DNA of 64,000 bases. Origin: DASUPK01 sp963736305 (GTDB lineage Bacteria > Actinomycetota > Thermoleophilia > Solirubrobacterales > 70-9). The first letter of the stretch is position 1. Every line of letters begins with the position of its first letter. Location of the stretch: assembly GCA_963736305.1 (NCBI GenBank), contig CAVTOD010000005.1, forward strand, positions 930,001-994,000, given 5' to 3'. The notes beneath the pieces were generated by a model that ran no database searches, was not told the DNA's origin, and saw nothing but the letters and a program-made list of their open reading frames with translations. The position numbers and the translations under genes were made by a program. Positions 9,335 to 16,373 of the stretch are shown here, piece after piece.

Positions 9335-10174
9335 ATGGCCAATCGCAAGACAAAACCGACCAGTCCCGGCAGGCGTTTCGGCACCTACCCGATGCGCGAG
9401 GAGCTCAGCGGCGCCGAGCCGACCAAGAGCCTCACGAAGGGCAAGACCTCATCCGGCGGCCGCAACTCCAAGGGCCGCGTCACCGCGCGCCATCGCGGCG
9501 GCGGCGCCAAGCGCCGCTACCGGCAGATCGACTTCAAGCGGACCAAGGACGGGATCCCCGCCCGCGTGGCATCCATCGAGTACGACCCCAACCGCTCGGC
9601 GAGCATCGCCCTGCTCAACTACGCCGACGGCGAGAAGCGCTACATCCTGGCCCCGCAGGGCCTCAGGGTGGGCGCGGAGATCGTCTCGGGCGAGGGCGCC
9701 GACATCGCCCCGGGGAACTCGTTGCCGCTGGCCCGGATTCCCACCGGAACGGTCGTGCACAACGTGGAGCTGATCCCCGGCCAGGGCGGCCGGCTCGGCC
9801 GCGCCGCCGGCACGGCGATCCAGGTGGTCGCGAAGGAGGGCCAGATGGTCAGCCTCCGGCTTCCCTCCTCCGAGGTCCGGATGGTCCGCGGCGAGTGCCG
9901 CGCGACCGTCGGCACGATCTCGAACGCCGAGCACCAGAACATCAAGATCGGCAAGGCCGGCCGCAACCGCCACAAGGGCAAGCGGCCGCAGAGCCGAGGC
10001 GTCGCCATGAACCCGGTCGACCATCCGCACGGCGGCGGCGAGGCGCATCACACGCCTGGCGGCCATCCGGTCACCCCGTGGGGCAAGCCGACCCTGGGAT
10101 ACAGGACTCGTAAGAAGGGCAAGCGATCGGACGCGCTGATCGTGCGCGGACGTCGCCGAGGAAAGAGGAAGTGA
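9335..10174 (+). CDS. rplB: 50S ribosomal protein L2 (uL2)
   Basis: L2 is a primary 23S rRNA binding protein needed for subunit association and peptidyl-transferase activity. The 279 residues include RNSKGRVTARHRGGGAKRRYR, RNAxxRNRH-type basic blocks and the near-invariant GVAMNPVDHPHGGGE containing the functionally important His. The end is LIVRGRRRGKRK. The junction to rpsS is filled by bridging element 2, whose mini-ORF starts one base after the rplB TGA. Confidence 0.97.
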   Translation: MANRKTKPTSPGRRFGTYPMREELSGAEPTKSLTKGKTSSGGRNSKGRVTARHRGGGAKRRYRQIDFKRTKDGIPARVASIEYDPNRSASIALLNYADGEKRYILAPQGLRVGAEIVSGEGADIAPGNSLPLARIPTGTVVHNVELIPGQGGRLGRAAGTAIQVVAKEGQMVSLRLPSSEVRMVRGECRATVGTISNAEHQNIKIGKAGRNRHKGKRPQSRGVAMNPVDHPHGGGEAHHTPGGHPVTPWGKPTLGYRTRKKGKRSDALIVRGRRRGKRK

Positions 10175-10303
10175 GATGACCGCCTCCCCGACCACGCACA
10201 CCTGGATGACGCGCATGGCGCGTCGCATCTCTTCGTCCTCGATCCTTGAGCTGCTCGGCCATGCGCGCCCCCAGGCGCACGTGGCCTGGAAGGCGGTCAT
10301 CTA
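10174..10303 (+). repeat. Bridging hairpin element, copy 2 (rplB/rpsS)
   Basis: Arms AGATGACCGCCT (10174-10185) and AGGCGGTCATCT (10291-10302) are perfectly complementary but differ in sequence from the arms of copies 1 and 3. Further inside, GCGCATGGC pairs with GCCATGCGC and CCTGG with CCAGG. This is the shortest copy: the apical GCCTTTGGC hairpin is absent and TCTTCGTCCTCG joins directly to ATCCTTGAGCTGCTCGGCC. It fills the gap exactly from the rplB stop to the rpsS start. Confidence 0.85.
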
Positions 10304-10304
10304 A
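10176..10304 (+). CDS. Mini-ORF inside bridging element 2
   Basis: A 42-codon frame spans the element. ATG follows one base after the rplB TGA, and TAA overlaps the rpsS ATG (TAATG). The product contains THTWMTRMARRISSSS and LELLGHARPQAHVA, shared with the mini-ORF at 20692 (THAWMTRMARRIS and LELLGHARPQAHVA). No known domain. The shared peptide could reflect selection on protein or simply on the underlying paired RNA. Confidence 0.4.
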   Translation: MTASPTTHTWMTRMARRISSSSILELLGHARPQAHVAWKAVI

Positions 10305-10585
10305 TGGGACGCTCGACCAAGAAGGGCCCGTGGGCAGAGGAACGGCTGATGAAGCGGGTCAACGCGATGAACGAATCAGGCCAGAAGCAGATGCTGAAGA
10401 CCTGGTCGCGCCACTCGACGATCTTCCCCGAGATGGTCGGACACACCATCGCCGTCCACGACGGCCGCAAGCACGTGCCGGTCTACATCTCGGAGTCGAT
10501 GGTGGGTCACAAGCTGGGCGAGTTCGCTCCGACCCGGACCTTCAGAGCCCACTCGGGCGCCGGCTCCGCGGGCGACAGGGACTAG
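10304..10585 (+). CDS. rpsS: 30S ribosomal protein S19 (uS19)
   Basis: S19 is a 30S head protein that contacts S13 and A-site tRNA. The 93-residue product starts MGRSTKKGPWAEERLMKRV and has the conserved WSRHSTIFPEMVGHTIAVH and LGEFAPTRTFRAHSG. The ATG shares its A with the stop of the preceding mini-ORF. No Shine-Dalgarno stands alone; AAGG lies inside the 3' hairpin arm, so initiation probably depends on coupling. Confidence 0.96.
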   Translation: MGRSTKKGPWAEERLMKRVNAMNESGQKQMLKTWSRHSTIFPEMVGHTIAVHDGRKHVPVYISESMVGHKLGEFAPTRTFRAHSGAGSAGDRD

Positions 10586-10588
10586 TCG

Positions 10589-11239
10589 ATGGCTGACGAG
10601 AAGAACACCGAGAAGGACCAGGCGAAGAAGCCGCCGGGCCGCAAGAAGGCGGCCACAAAACCCGCCGCCGCATCATCCGCCAAGAAGCCTGCGGCGAAGA
10701 AGCCTGCGGCGAAGCCGAAGGCCGCCGCCAAGCCGGCGGCGAAGAAGCCGGCGGCGAAGAAGCCTGCCGCGAAGAAGCCGGCTGCCAAGACCGCTGCCAA
10801 GGAAACCGCCGCCAAGAGGCCGCCGGCGAAGAAGCCTGCCGCGAAGCCGAAGGCCGAGAGCAAGGCGAAGGCCAAGCCGAAGCCAAAGGAGCCGGCAGAG
10901 CGCCCGGTCGTCAACGCGCGCGCCCGCTTCGTCCGGGTGGCTCCCCGGAAGGCCCGCCTCGTCGCCGATCAGGTCCGCGGCATGCCTCTCGAGGATGCTC
11001 GTGCCCTGCTCCGCTTCTCGACCCGCGGCGCCGCTCAGGACATCCGCAAGCTGATCGAGTCCGCCGCCGCCAACGCCGAGACGAATCACGATCTCGTCGC
11101 CGACGACCTGCTGATCAAGGACATCCATGTCGACGAGGGACCCACGCTGCGCCGCTACCGGCCGCGGGCGCTGGGACGCGCGACTCGGATCAACAAGCGA
11201 ACCAGCCACATCGCCGTGGCGCTGACGCCGGAGGACTGA
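10589..11239 (+). CDS. rplV: 50S ribosomal protein L22 (uL22) with Lys/Ala/Pro arm
   Basis: L22 lines the peptide exit tunnel, and mutations in its hairpin give macrolide resistance. The normal domain is residues about 109-216 (NARARFVRVAPRKARLVADQ to the C terminus, with RYRPRALGRATRI). It is preceded by about 105 residues of Ala/Lys/Pro repeats (units like KKPAAKKPAAK), resembling histone H1 or mycobacterial HupB tails. The frame is open throughout and ATG 10589 follows the rpsS stop by 3 nt, so the extension appears translated. Typical L22 is near 110-120 residues, so this one is almost doubled. Confidence 0.93.
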   Translation: MADEKNTEKDQAKKPPGRKKAATKPAAASSAKKPAAKKPAAKPKAAAKPAAKKPAAKKPAAKKPAAKTAAKETAAKRPPAKKPAAKPKAESKAKAKPKPKEPAERPVVNARARFVRVAPRKARLVADQVRGMPLEDARALLRFSTRGAAQDIRKLIESAAANAETNHDLVADDLLIKDIHVDEGPTLRRYRPRALGRATRINKRTSHIAVALTPED

Positions 11240-11247
11240 GGAGCAGC

Positions 11248-11913
11248 ATGGGACAGAAGATCCACCCAGAGGGCTTCCGGGTCGGCTACATCCACGACTG
11301 GAAGTCCAATTGGTACAACGACCGCGAGTTCGCGGATTACCTCAATGAGGACCTGGAGATCCGCTCGCACATCGAGAACAAGCTCTCGCACGCGGGCCTG
11401 TCCAAGATCACGATCAAGAAGGGCTCCGGCGAGGTCGAAGTCGACATCTCGACCGCCCGCCCCGGGATCGTGATCGGCAAGTCCGGGACCGAGGTCGACG
11501 CCCTGCGCCGCGAGCTCCACAAGCTCACGGGCAAGCCGGTGAAGGTCAACATCAAGGAGATCAAGCGGCCGGAGCTCGACGCGAAGCTGGTCGCCCAGTC
11601 GATCGCCGAGCAGCTTCAGAACCGCGTCGCCTTCCGCCGCGCGATGAAGCGCGCATTGACCTCCGCCATGCGCTCCGGAGCCAAGGGCGTGAAGGTCCAG
11701 GTCTCCGGCCGGCTCGGCGGCGCCGAGATGGCACGGACCGAGGGCTACTCCGATGGCCGCGTGCCCCTGCACACCCTGCGCGCCGACATCGACTACGGCT
11801 TCATCGAGGCCAAGACGACGACAGGCCGCATCGGCGTCAAGTGCTGGATCAACAAGGGCGAGGTCATGCCCGAGGGCTTCCGCTCCGATCGCTCCGACGA
11901 GGACGGGAGGTAG
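11248..11913 (+). CDS. rpsC: 30S ribosomal protein S3 (uS3)
   Basis: S3 forms part of the mRNA entry channel and has a KH domain. The 221-residue product has MGQKIHPEGFRVGYIHDWKS, the KH core ARPGIVIGKSGTEVDALRREL, then SGRLGGAEMARTE and the C-terminal GRIGVKCWINKGEVMP. GAGGAG lies 6 nt upstream of ATG. It is followed by rplP with a GGGAGG ribosome binding site overlapping its 3' end. Confidence 0.96.
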   Translation: MGQKIHPEGFRVGYIHDWKSNWYNDREFADYLNEDLEIRSHIENKLSHAGLSKITIKKGSGEVEVDISTARPGIVIGKSGTEVDALRRELHKLTGKPVKVNIKEIKRPELDAKLVAQSIAEQLQNRVAFRRAMKRALTSAMRSGAKGVKVQVSGRLGGAEMARTEGYSDGRVPLHTLRADIDYGFIEAKTTTGRIGVKCWINKGEVMPEGFRSDRSDEDGR

Positions 11914-11915
11914 CC

Positions 11916-12337
<422 letters not shown>

Positions 12338-12341
<4 letters not shown>

Positions 12342-12550
12342 AGGCTTCCGAGGCGCACAATCTCAAGGACGACGAGCTGGTGGAGCGCGTCCGCCAAACG
12401 CGCGAGGAGCAGTTCGCCCTGCGCCTCCAGCACTCGACCGGGGAGCTGGAGAACACCTCGCGCATCAACGCCGTCCGCCGCGACGTGGCCCGCCTGTTGA
12501 CGGTGGCGAAGCAGCGCGGGATCGATCTCGAACAAGAGCTGAGGGTTTGA
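12338..12550 (+). CDS. rpmC: 50S ribosomal protein L29 (uL29)
   Basis: This is a 70-residue two-helix protein at the exit tunnel next to L23. It contains MKASEAHNLKDDELVERV, the signature LRLQHSTGELENTSRIN and a basic C-terminal helix. The start ATG overlaps the rplP stop by 4 bp, and its TGA overlaps the next ATG (TGATG). Confidence 0.94.
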
Positions 12551-13146
12551 TGGCAGAAGAAGAGAAGAACGAGCAGCAGAGCGAAGAGGCCCCGGAGGAG
12601 ACTCCGGCCGAGGAGCCCCAGGCCGAGGAGACTCCGGCCGAAGAGACCCCTGCGGAGGAGGCCGCGGCCGAGGAGGCCCCTGCGGATGACGCGATGGAAG
12701 GCCTCGACTGGAAGGCTCGCCGCCGCCTGGAGCAATCGCGGGAGCCCGCCGAGCCGACCGCCCAGCAGAGCCCGGAGGAGCGTGCAGCCGCGCGCCTGGA
12801 AGGTCGCAAGAAGGCCGCCGCCAAGCGCTCGTCCTACCGCATCAAGCGCCGCACCAAGTCCGAGGCCGGAACCGGCACCCCGCCCGCCGAGCGCGACAGC
12901 GCAGGCCGGAAGACGAGGCAGGGCCGCGTCACATCGAGCAAGCCCGACAAGACGATCACGGTCGCGATCGAGGTGGCCCGTCGTCATCCGCAGTACGAGA
13001 AGATCGTCCGCCGCTCCCGCACTCTGCACGCCCACGATGCGCGCAATGAGGCCGGCGAAGGCGACCTCGTTCGGATCATCGAGACGCGGCCGATGTCGCG
13101 GACCAAGCGCTGGCGCCTGGTCGAGATCCTGGAGAAAGCCAAGTGA
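12550..13146 (+). CDS. rpsQ: 30S ribosomal protein S17 (uS17) with acidic N-terminal arm
   Basis: The last 80 residues (GRKTRQGRVTSSKPDKTITV to RWRLVEILEKAK) are a normal S17 OB-fold that binds 16S rRNA. The first 50 residues are a strongly acidic Glu/Ala/Pro repeat (EETPAEETPAEE). Residues 50-115 are mixed charged and basic, so the 198-residue protein is more than twice the family length. ATG 12550 overlaps the rpmC stop; a TTG one codon earlier is less likely. Its end overlaps the rplN GTG. Confidence 0.92.
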   Translation: MAEEEKNEQQSEEAPEETPAEEPQAEETPAEETPAEEAAAEEAPADDAMEGLDWKARRRLEQSREPAEPTAQQSPEERAAARLEGRKKAAAKRSSYRIKRRTKSEAGTGTPPAERDSAGRKTRQGRVTSSKPDKTITVAIEVARRHPQYEKIVRRSRTLHAHDARNEAGEGDLVRIIETRPMSRTKRWRLVEILEKAK

Positions 13147-13511
13147 TCCAGCAGGAATCCAGGCTCAGGGTCGCCGACAACTCCGGCGCGCGCGAGATCC
13201 TCTGCATCCGCGTCAAGGGTGGATCCGATCGACGCTACGCGCGGATCGGGGACACGATCACGGCAACCGTGAAGCAGGCCACTCCGCGCGGCGGAGTCCG
13301 CAAGGGCGAGGTCGTCCAGGCCGTCGTGGTGCGCACCCGCAAGCAGCTGGGCCGCGGCGATGGCACCTACATCGCCTTCGACGAGAACGCTGCGGTGCTG
13401 ATCGACGACAACGGCGCGCCGCGCGGCACCCGCATCTTCGGCCCGGTCGCCCGAGAGCTCCGCGACAGGAACTTCATGCGAATCGTCTCCCTTGCCCCGG
13501 AGGTCCTCTGA
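13143..13511 (+). CDS. rplN: 50S ribosomal protein L14 (uL14)
   Basis: L14 forms inter-subunit bridges and is the binding site for the silencing factor RsfS. The 122-residue product is exactly family length: MIQQESRLRVADNSGAREI at the N terminus, then VKQATPRGGVRKGEVVQAVV and GTRIFGPVARELR. It uses GTG, overlapping the rpsQ TGA (GTGA). Its own TGA overlaps the rplX ATG. Confidence 0.96.
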   Translation: MIQQESRLRVADNSGAREILCIRVKGGSDRRYARIGDTITATVKQATPRGGVRKGEVVQAVVVRTRKQLGRGDGTYIAFDENAAVLIDDNGAPRGTRIFGPVARELRDRNFMRIVSLAPEVL

Positions 13512-13846
13512 TGGCGAAGATGCGAGTGCGCAGGGATGACGACGTGATCGTGATCGGCGGCAAGGAGCGCGGCAAGCGAGGCCGCGTCATGCGAACCGAC
13601 CCGAAGAAGGGCTACGTCTTCATCGAGGGCCTCAACATGGTCAAGCGCCACCAGCGCCCGCGCTCCGTCAAGGACGCTCAGAAGGGCGGCGAGGTCGGCG
13701 GGATCATCGAGATGGAGGGCCCGATCCACGTCTCGAACGTGATGCTGCTCGATAAGCAGGACAACAAGCCCACCCGGGTCAAGGTCGAGCGCGCGGACGG
13801 CAAGCGCAAGCGCGTCGCCGCGAGGACCGGAAGGGACCTCGACTAG
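13511..13846 (+). CDS. rplX: 50S ribosomal protein L24 (uL24)
   Basis: L24 is an assembly initiator at the exit tunnel. The 111-residue product has the KOW motif region RDDDVIVIGGKERGKRGRVM, GLNMVKRHQRP and a basic end. ATG 13511 overlaps the rplN stop (TGATG). The stop TAG is followed directly by bridging element 4, which fills the gap to rplE. Confidence 0.95.
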   Translation: MAKMRVRRDDDVIVIGGKERGKRGRVMRTDPKKGYVFIEGLNMVKRHQRPRSVKDAQKGGEVGGIIEMEGPIHVSNVMLLDKQDNKPTRVKVERADGKRKRVAARTGRDLD

Positions 13847-14011
13847 AGCGATGTCTCCTTCCACGACAGCACACCTCAGCCGGCTGCACACCGTCGCCGG
13901 CCTTCGTCCTCGGTCGCTCGCCTGCCATCAGGCAGGCCACGCTCCCCCCGTCCTCGGCCGGCTCGGTTTTCGCTCGGCTGAGTCGCACTGCCGTGAAAGG
14001 AGCCATCGCTA
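13847..14011 (+). repeat. Bridging hairpin element, copy 4 (rplX/rplE)
   Basis: This copy has little base identity with copies 1 to 3 but the same design. 5' blocks AGCGATG, CTCCTT, CACG, CAG and CTCAGCCG (13847-13882) pair in order with CGGCTGAG, CTG, CGTG, AAGGAG and CATCGCT (13975-14010), separated mostly by single mismatches. The AAGGAG is the Shine-Dalgarno of rplE, so the stem would hide it. Blocks CTTCGTCCTCG and GCTCGGTTTTCGC link it to copies 1 and 5. It runs from the rplX stop to the rplE start. Confidence 0.75.
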
Positions 14012-14012
14012 G
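13851..14012 (+). CDS. Mini-ORF inside bridging element 4
   Basis: A 53-codon frame begins four bases after the rplX stop and ends with TAG sharing its G with the rplE GTG (TAGTG). The product starts MSPSTTAHLSRLHTVAGLRP, where TTAH may correspond to TTTH or PTTH in the other mini-ORFs. No domain recognised. It is independent support for the pattern, because its sequence has diverged while both the pairing and the stop/start overlap are kept. Confidence 0.35.
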   Translation: MSPSTTAHLSRLHTVAGLRPRSLACHQAGHAPPVLGRLGFRSAESHCRERSHR

Positions 14013-14848
14013 TGGAAGCCGCGACCGCACAGGCAAAGCAGGCCGCTCCGCCGCCCCGGCTGCGCGACAGCTACGAGCAGGAGCTGAAGCCGGCCCTGAT
14101 CAAGCGCTTCGGCTACTCGAGCCCGATGGCCGTCCCGACGCTCGAGAAGATCACCTTGAACATGGGTGTGGGCGAGGCGAAGCAGAACACGCAGATGCTC
14201 GAGGCGGCCATCGAGCAGCTCGCCACCATCGCCGGTCAGGCGCCCAGCATCCGCCGGGCGAAGAAGTCGGTCGCCTCGTTCAAGGTCCGCGAGGGTATGC
14301 CGGTGGGCGTCGCCGTGACGCTGCGGCGCGCTCGCATGTGGGAGTTCATGGACCGGCTCAATGCGATCGCCATCCCCCGGATCCGCGACTTCCGCGGACT
14401 CAACCCGCGCTCCTTCGACGGCCGCGGCAACTACTCGATGGGAGTTCGCGAGCAGATCATCTTTCCCGAGATCGACTACGACTCGATCGACGAGGTCCGT
14501 GGCCTCGACGTGACGATCACCACCACCGCCAAGACCGACGAGGAGGCCTTCGCCCTGCTCGACGGGCTCGGGATGCCCTTCTCCCAGGAGGGTCGCCCCG
14601 GGCAGGAGGACGTCGAGGCGGAGGAAGAGGAGGAGCGCCGCAAGGAGGAGGCCCGCGAGCGGGCCGAGGCCGAGGCGGCGGCGCTCGAGCAGCTCAAGGA
14701 GGAGAACCCCGAGGCCTACGAGAAGCCGGTCAGGGACGAGGAGGGCGAAGAGGGTGAGGACGGCGCCGAGGGCGGCGGCGAAGCCGAGGGTGGCGACGCC
14801 AAGTCCAAGGGCGGCGGCGAAGAGACTTCGAGCAAGGAAGAGAGCTGA
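14012..14848 (+). CDS. rplE: 50S ribosomal protein L5 (uL5) with acidic tail
   Basis: L5 binds 5S rRNA and contacts P-site tRNA. Residues about 18-190 are a complete L5 (YEQELKPALIKRFGYSSPMA, ITLNMGVGEAKQN, FRGLNPRSFDGRGNYSMG). About 85 extra residues follow: a Glu/Arg coiled-coil-like stretch (EAEEEEERRKEEARERAEAE), then an acidic Gly/Glu/Ser end. The family norm is near 180, so the tail is unusual. It starts with GTG 14012, overlapping the mini-ORF stop. Its stop overlaps the rpsN ATG. Confidence 0.93.
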   Translation: MEAATAQAKQAAPPPRLRDSYEQELKPALIKRFGYSSPMAVPTLEKITLNMGVGEAKQNTQMLEAAIEQLATIAGQAPSIRRAKKSVASFKVREGMPVGVAVTLRRARMWEFMDRLNAIAIPRIRDFRGLNPRSFDGRGNYSMGVREQIIFPEIDYDSIDEVRGLDVTITTTAKTDEEAFALLDGLGMPFSQEGRPGQEDVEAEEEEERRKEEARERAEAEAAALEQLKEENPEAYEKPVRDEEGEEGEDGAEGGGEAEGGDAKSKGGGEETSSKEES

Positions 14849-15033
14849 TGGCAAAGACATCGCAAAGGGTCCGGCAGCGCCGGGACCCGAAGTTCAAGAC
14901 CCGCGGGTATCACCGCTGCCGTCGCTGCGGCAGGCCGCGCGCGTATTTCCGCAAGTTCGGCCTCTGCCGGATCTGCCTGCGCACGGCTGCGCACAACGGC
15001 TACGTGCCCGGAATGACCAAGTCGAGCTGGTAG
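14848..15033 (+). CDS. rpsN: 30S ribosomal protein S14 (uS14), zinc type
   Basis: This is a 61-residue S14 of the short zinc-binding class, with Cys24-x2-Cys27 (CRRC) and Cys40-x2-Cys43 (CRIC) forming the zinc knuckle. The ending is YVPGMTKSSW. It is required for 30S head assembly. The start overlaps the rplE stop (TGATG). Actinobacteria often also have a zinc-free paralog elsewhere; none is in this window. Confidence 0.96.
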   Translation: MAKTSQRVRQRRDPKFKTRGYHRCRRCGRPRAYFRKFGLCRICLRTAAHNGYVPGMTKSSW

Positions 15034-15039
15034 GACCAA

Positions 15040-15435
15040 ATGCTGACCGATCCAATTTCCGACTACCTGAACCGAATCCGCAACGCGCTGCTCGCAGACC
15101 ACGAGGAGGTGGAGATCCCCGCCTCGCGGCTGAAGCGGGAGATGTCCCGCATCCTCAAGGAGCAGGGCTATATCACCGACTTCACGGTCGAGCCCGGGCG
15201 CGTCGGAGAGGTGATCAAGGTCCGCCTTCGCTACACCCAGGACCGCGACCCGGTGATCAGCGGCATGGATCGGGTCTCGCGCCCGGGCCGTCGCCGCTAC
15301 GTTCCCAAGGACGAGGTGCCGCGAGTCTTCGGAGGCATGGGCACCACGATCATGTCGACCTCGCGCGGCGTCATGACGGGCCACGAGGCCCGGCAGCGCG
15401 GCGTCGGCGGAGAGGTCGTCGCGCACGTCTGGTGA
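15040..15435 (+). CDS. rpsH: 30S ribosomal protein S8 (uS8)
   Basis: S8 binds the central domain of 16S rRNA and regulates the spc operon in enterobacteria. The 131-residue product shows DPISDYLNRIRNALLADHEE, RVSRPGRRRYVPKDEVPRVF and the C-terminal STSRGVMTGHEARQRGVGGE. ATG 15040 follows rpsN by 6 nt, and rplF follows 4 nt after its stop. Confidence 0.96.
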   Translation: MLTDPISDYLNRIRNALLADHEEVEIPASRLKREMSRILKEQGYITDFTVEPGRVGEVIKVRLRYTQDRDPVISGMDRVSRPGRRRYVPKDEVPRVFGGMGTTIMSTSRGVMTGHEARQRGVGGEVVAHVW

Positions 15436-15439
15436 GCTC

Positions 15440-15973
15440 ATGAGCCGAATCGGAAGAAAGCCAATCGAGATTCCCTCAGGCGTCGAGATCGACGTCAAGC
15501 CCGGCGCTGTCAGCGTCAAGGGTCCGAAGGGCGAGCTCAACCAGCACGTCGACTCCGACATGAAGGTGGCGATCGACGACGGCACCCTGACCGTCAACCG
15601 CCCGACCGACCGCGGCGAGCACCGCGCCCTGCACGGGCTCACCAGGAGCCTGATCGCGAACATGGTCGAGGGCGTCACCGACGGCTTCGAGCGGCGTCTC
15701 GAGATCCAGGGCGTCGGCTACCGGGCCAACCTGCAGGGCAAGAGCCTGGTGTTGGCGCTCGGCTACTCCCACCCGGTGACGATCGAGGCGCCGGAGGGCA
15801 TCGAGTTCGAGGTGCCCCAGCCGACCGAGGTCGTGGTCCGGGGAATCGACAAGCAGCTGGTCGGCGAGACCGCCGCGCGCATCCGCAAGACGCGGCCGCC
15901 CGAGCCGTACAAGGGCAAGGGCGTGCGCTACGCCGGCGAGCACGTCGCCCGCAAGGTCGGCAAGAGGGCCTGA
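15440..15973 (+). CDS. rplF: 50S ribosomal protein L6 (uL6)
   Basis: L6 lies near the sarcin-ricin loop and the factor-binding site. The 177-residue product begins MSRIGRKPIEIPSGVEIDVK, with two repeated L6 domains. The signature PEPYKGKGVRYAGEHVARKV is at the C terminus. The stop overlaps the rplR ATG (TGATG). Confidence 0.96.
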   Translation: MSRIGRKPIEIPSGVEIDVKPGAVSVKGPKGELNQHVDSDMKVAIDDGTLTVNRPTDRGEHRALHGLTRSLIANMVEGVTDGFERRLEIQGVGYRANLQGKSLVLALGYSHPVTIEAPEGIEFEVPQPTEVVVRGIDKQLVGETAARIRKTRPPEPYKGKGVRYAGEHVARKVGKRA

Positions 15974-16326
15974 TGACCGTTCTCACCAAGCCACAGAAGA
16001 GGCTCCGCCGCCGCCGCCGGGTTCGCGCCCGGATCCGCGGCAGCGCTGAGCGCCCGCGCCTGTCCGTGTACCGGTCGAACCGCGGGGTTTTCGCCCAGCT
16101 GATCGACGACGACGCAGGCCGCACCGTGGCCTCCGCCTCCTGGACGGAGGACGAGCTGCGCAAGCTCGGCTCCATGGAGCAGGCCAAGCGAGCCGGGGAA
16201 CTGCTCGCCGAGCGTGCCAAGGCCGCCGGCGTGGAGACCTGCGTCTTCGATCGCGGCGGATACCGGTTCCATGGCCGCGTCGCGGCGATCGCCGAGGGCG
16301 CCCGTGAGGGAGGCCTGAAGTTCTGA
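15973..16326 (+). CDS. rplR: 50S ribosomal protein L18 (uL18)
   Basis: L18 binds 5S rRNA with L5. The 117-residue product has a basic N terminus, RPRLSVYRSNRGVFAQLIDD, and the C-terminal FDRGGYRFHGRVAAIAEGAR. It starts by TGATG overlap with rplF. Its own TGA overlaps the ATG of a 15-codon mini-ORF that reaches into the rpsE start. Confidence 0.95.
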   Translation: MTVLTKPQKRLRRRRRVRARIRGSAERPRLSVYRSNRGVFAQLIDDDAGRTVASASWTEDELRKLGSMEQAKRAGELLAERAKAAGVETCVFDRGGYRFHGRVAAIAEGAREGGLKF

Positions 16327-16373
16327 TGGCCGCCGATACAAACCCGCTACCTTCGTCGGTCCGATGGCTGTAG
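16326..16373 (+). CDS. 15-codon coupling mini-ORF between rplR and rpsE
   Basis: ATG 16326 overlaps the rplR stop (TGATG). The frame encodes MAADTNPLPSSVRWL and stops at 16371-16373, ten bases inside rpsE (ATG 16364). The 37 bp gap, exceptional in this operon, is therefore crossed by a frame overlapping both neighbours. It could maintain coupling; chance cannot be excluded for so short a frame. Confidence 0.3.
   Translation: MAADTNPLPSSVRWL
16348..16353 (+). promoter_or_regulatory. Possible internal -10 box for rpsE
   Basis: TACCTT ends 10 nt before the rpsE ATG. It matches the TANNNT boxes found close to many starts in this window and is the same hexamer used before the GH3 gene at 60945. 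It may give a leaderless internal transcript of rpsE onward. Confidence 0.35.

Noticed and set aside
10640..10880. AAGCCGGCGGCGAAG-type tandem repeats could be a minisatellite or CRISPR-like array
   Set aside because: The units are in frame, encode KPAAK repeats and lack unique spacers; they are the L22 extension. No CRISPR array was seen in the window.
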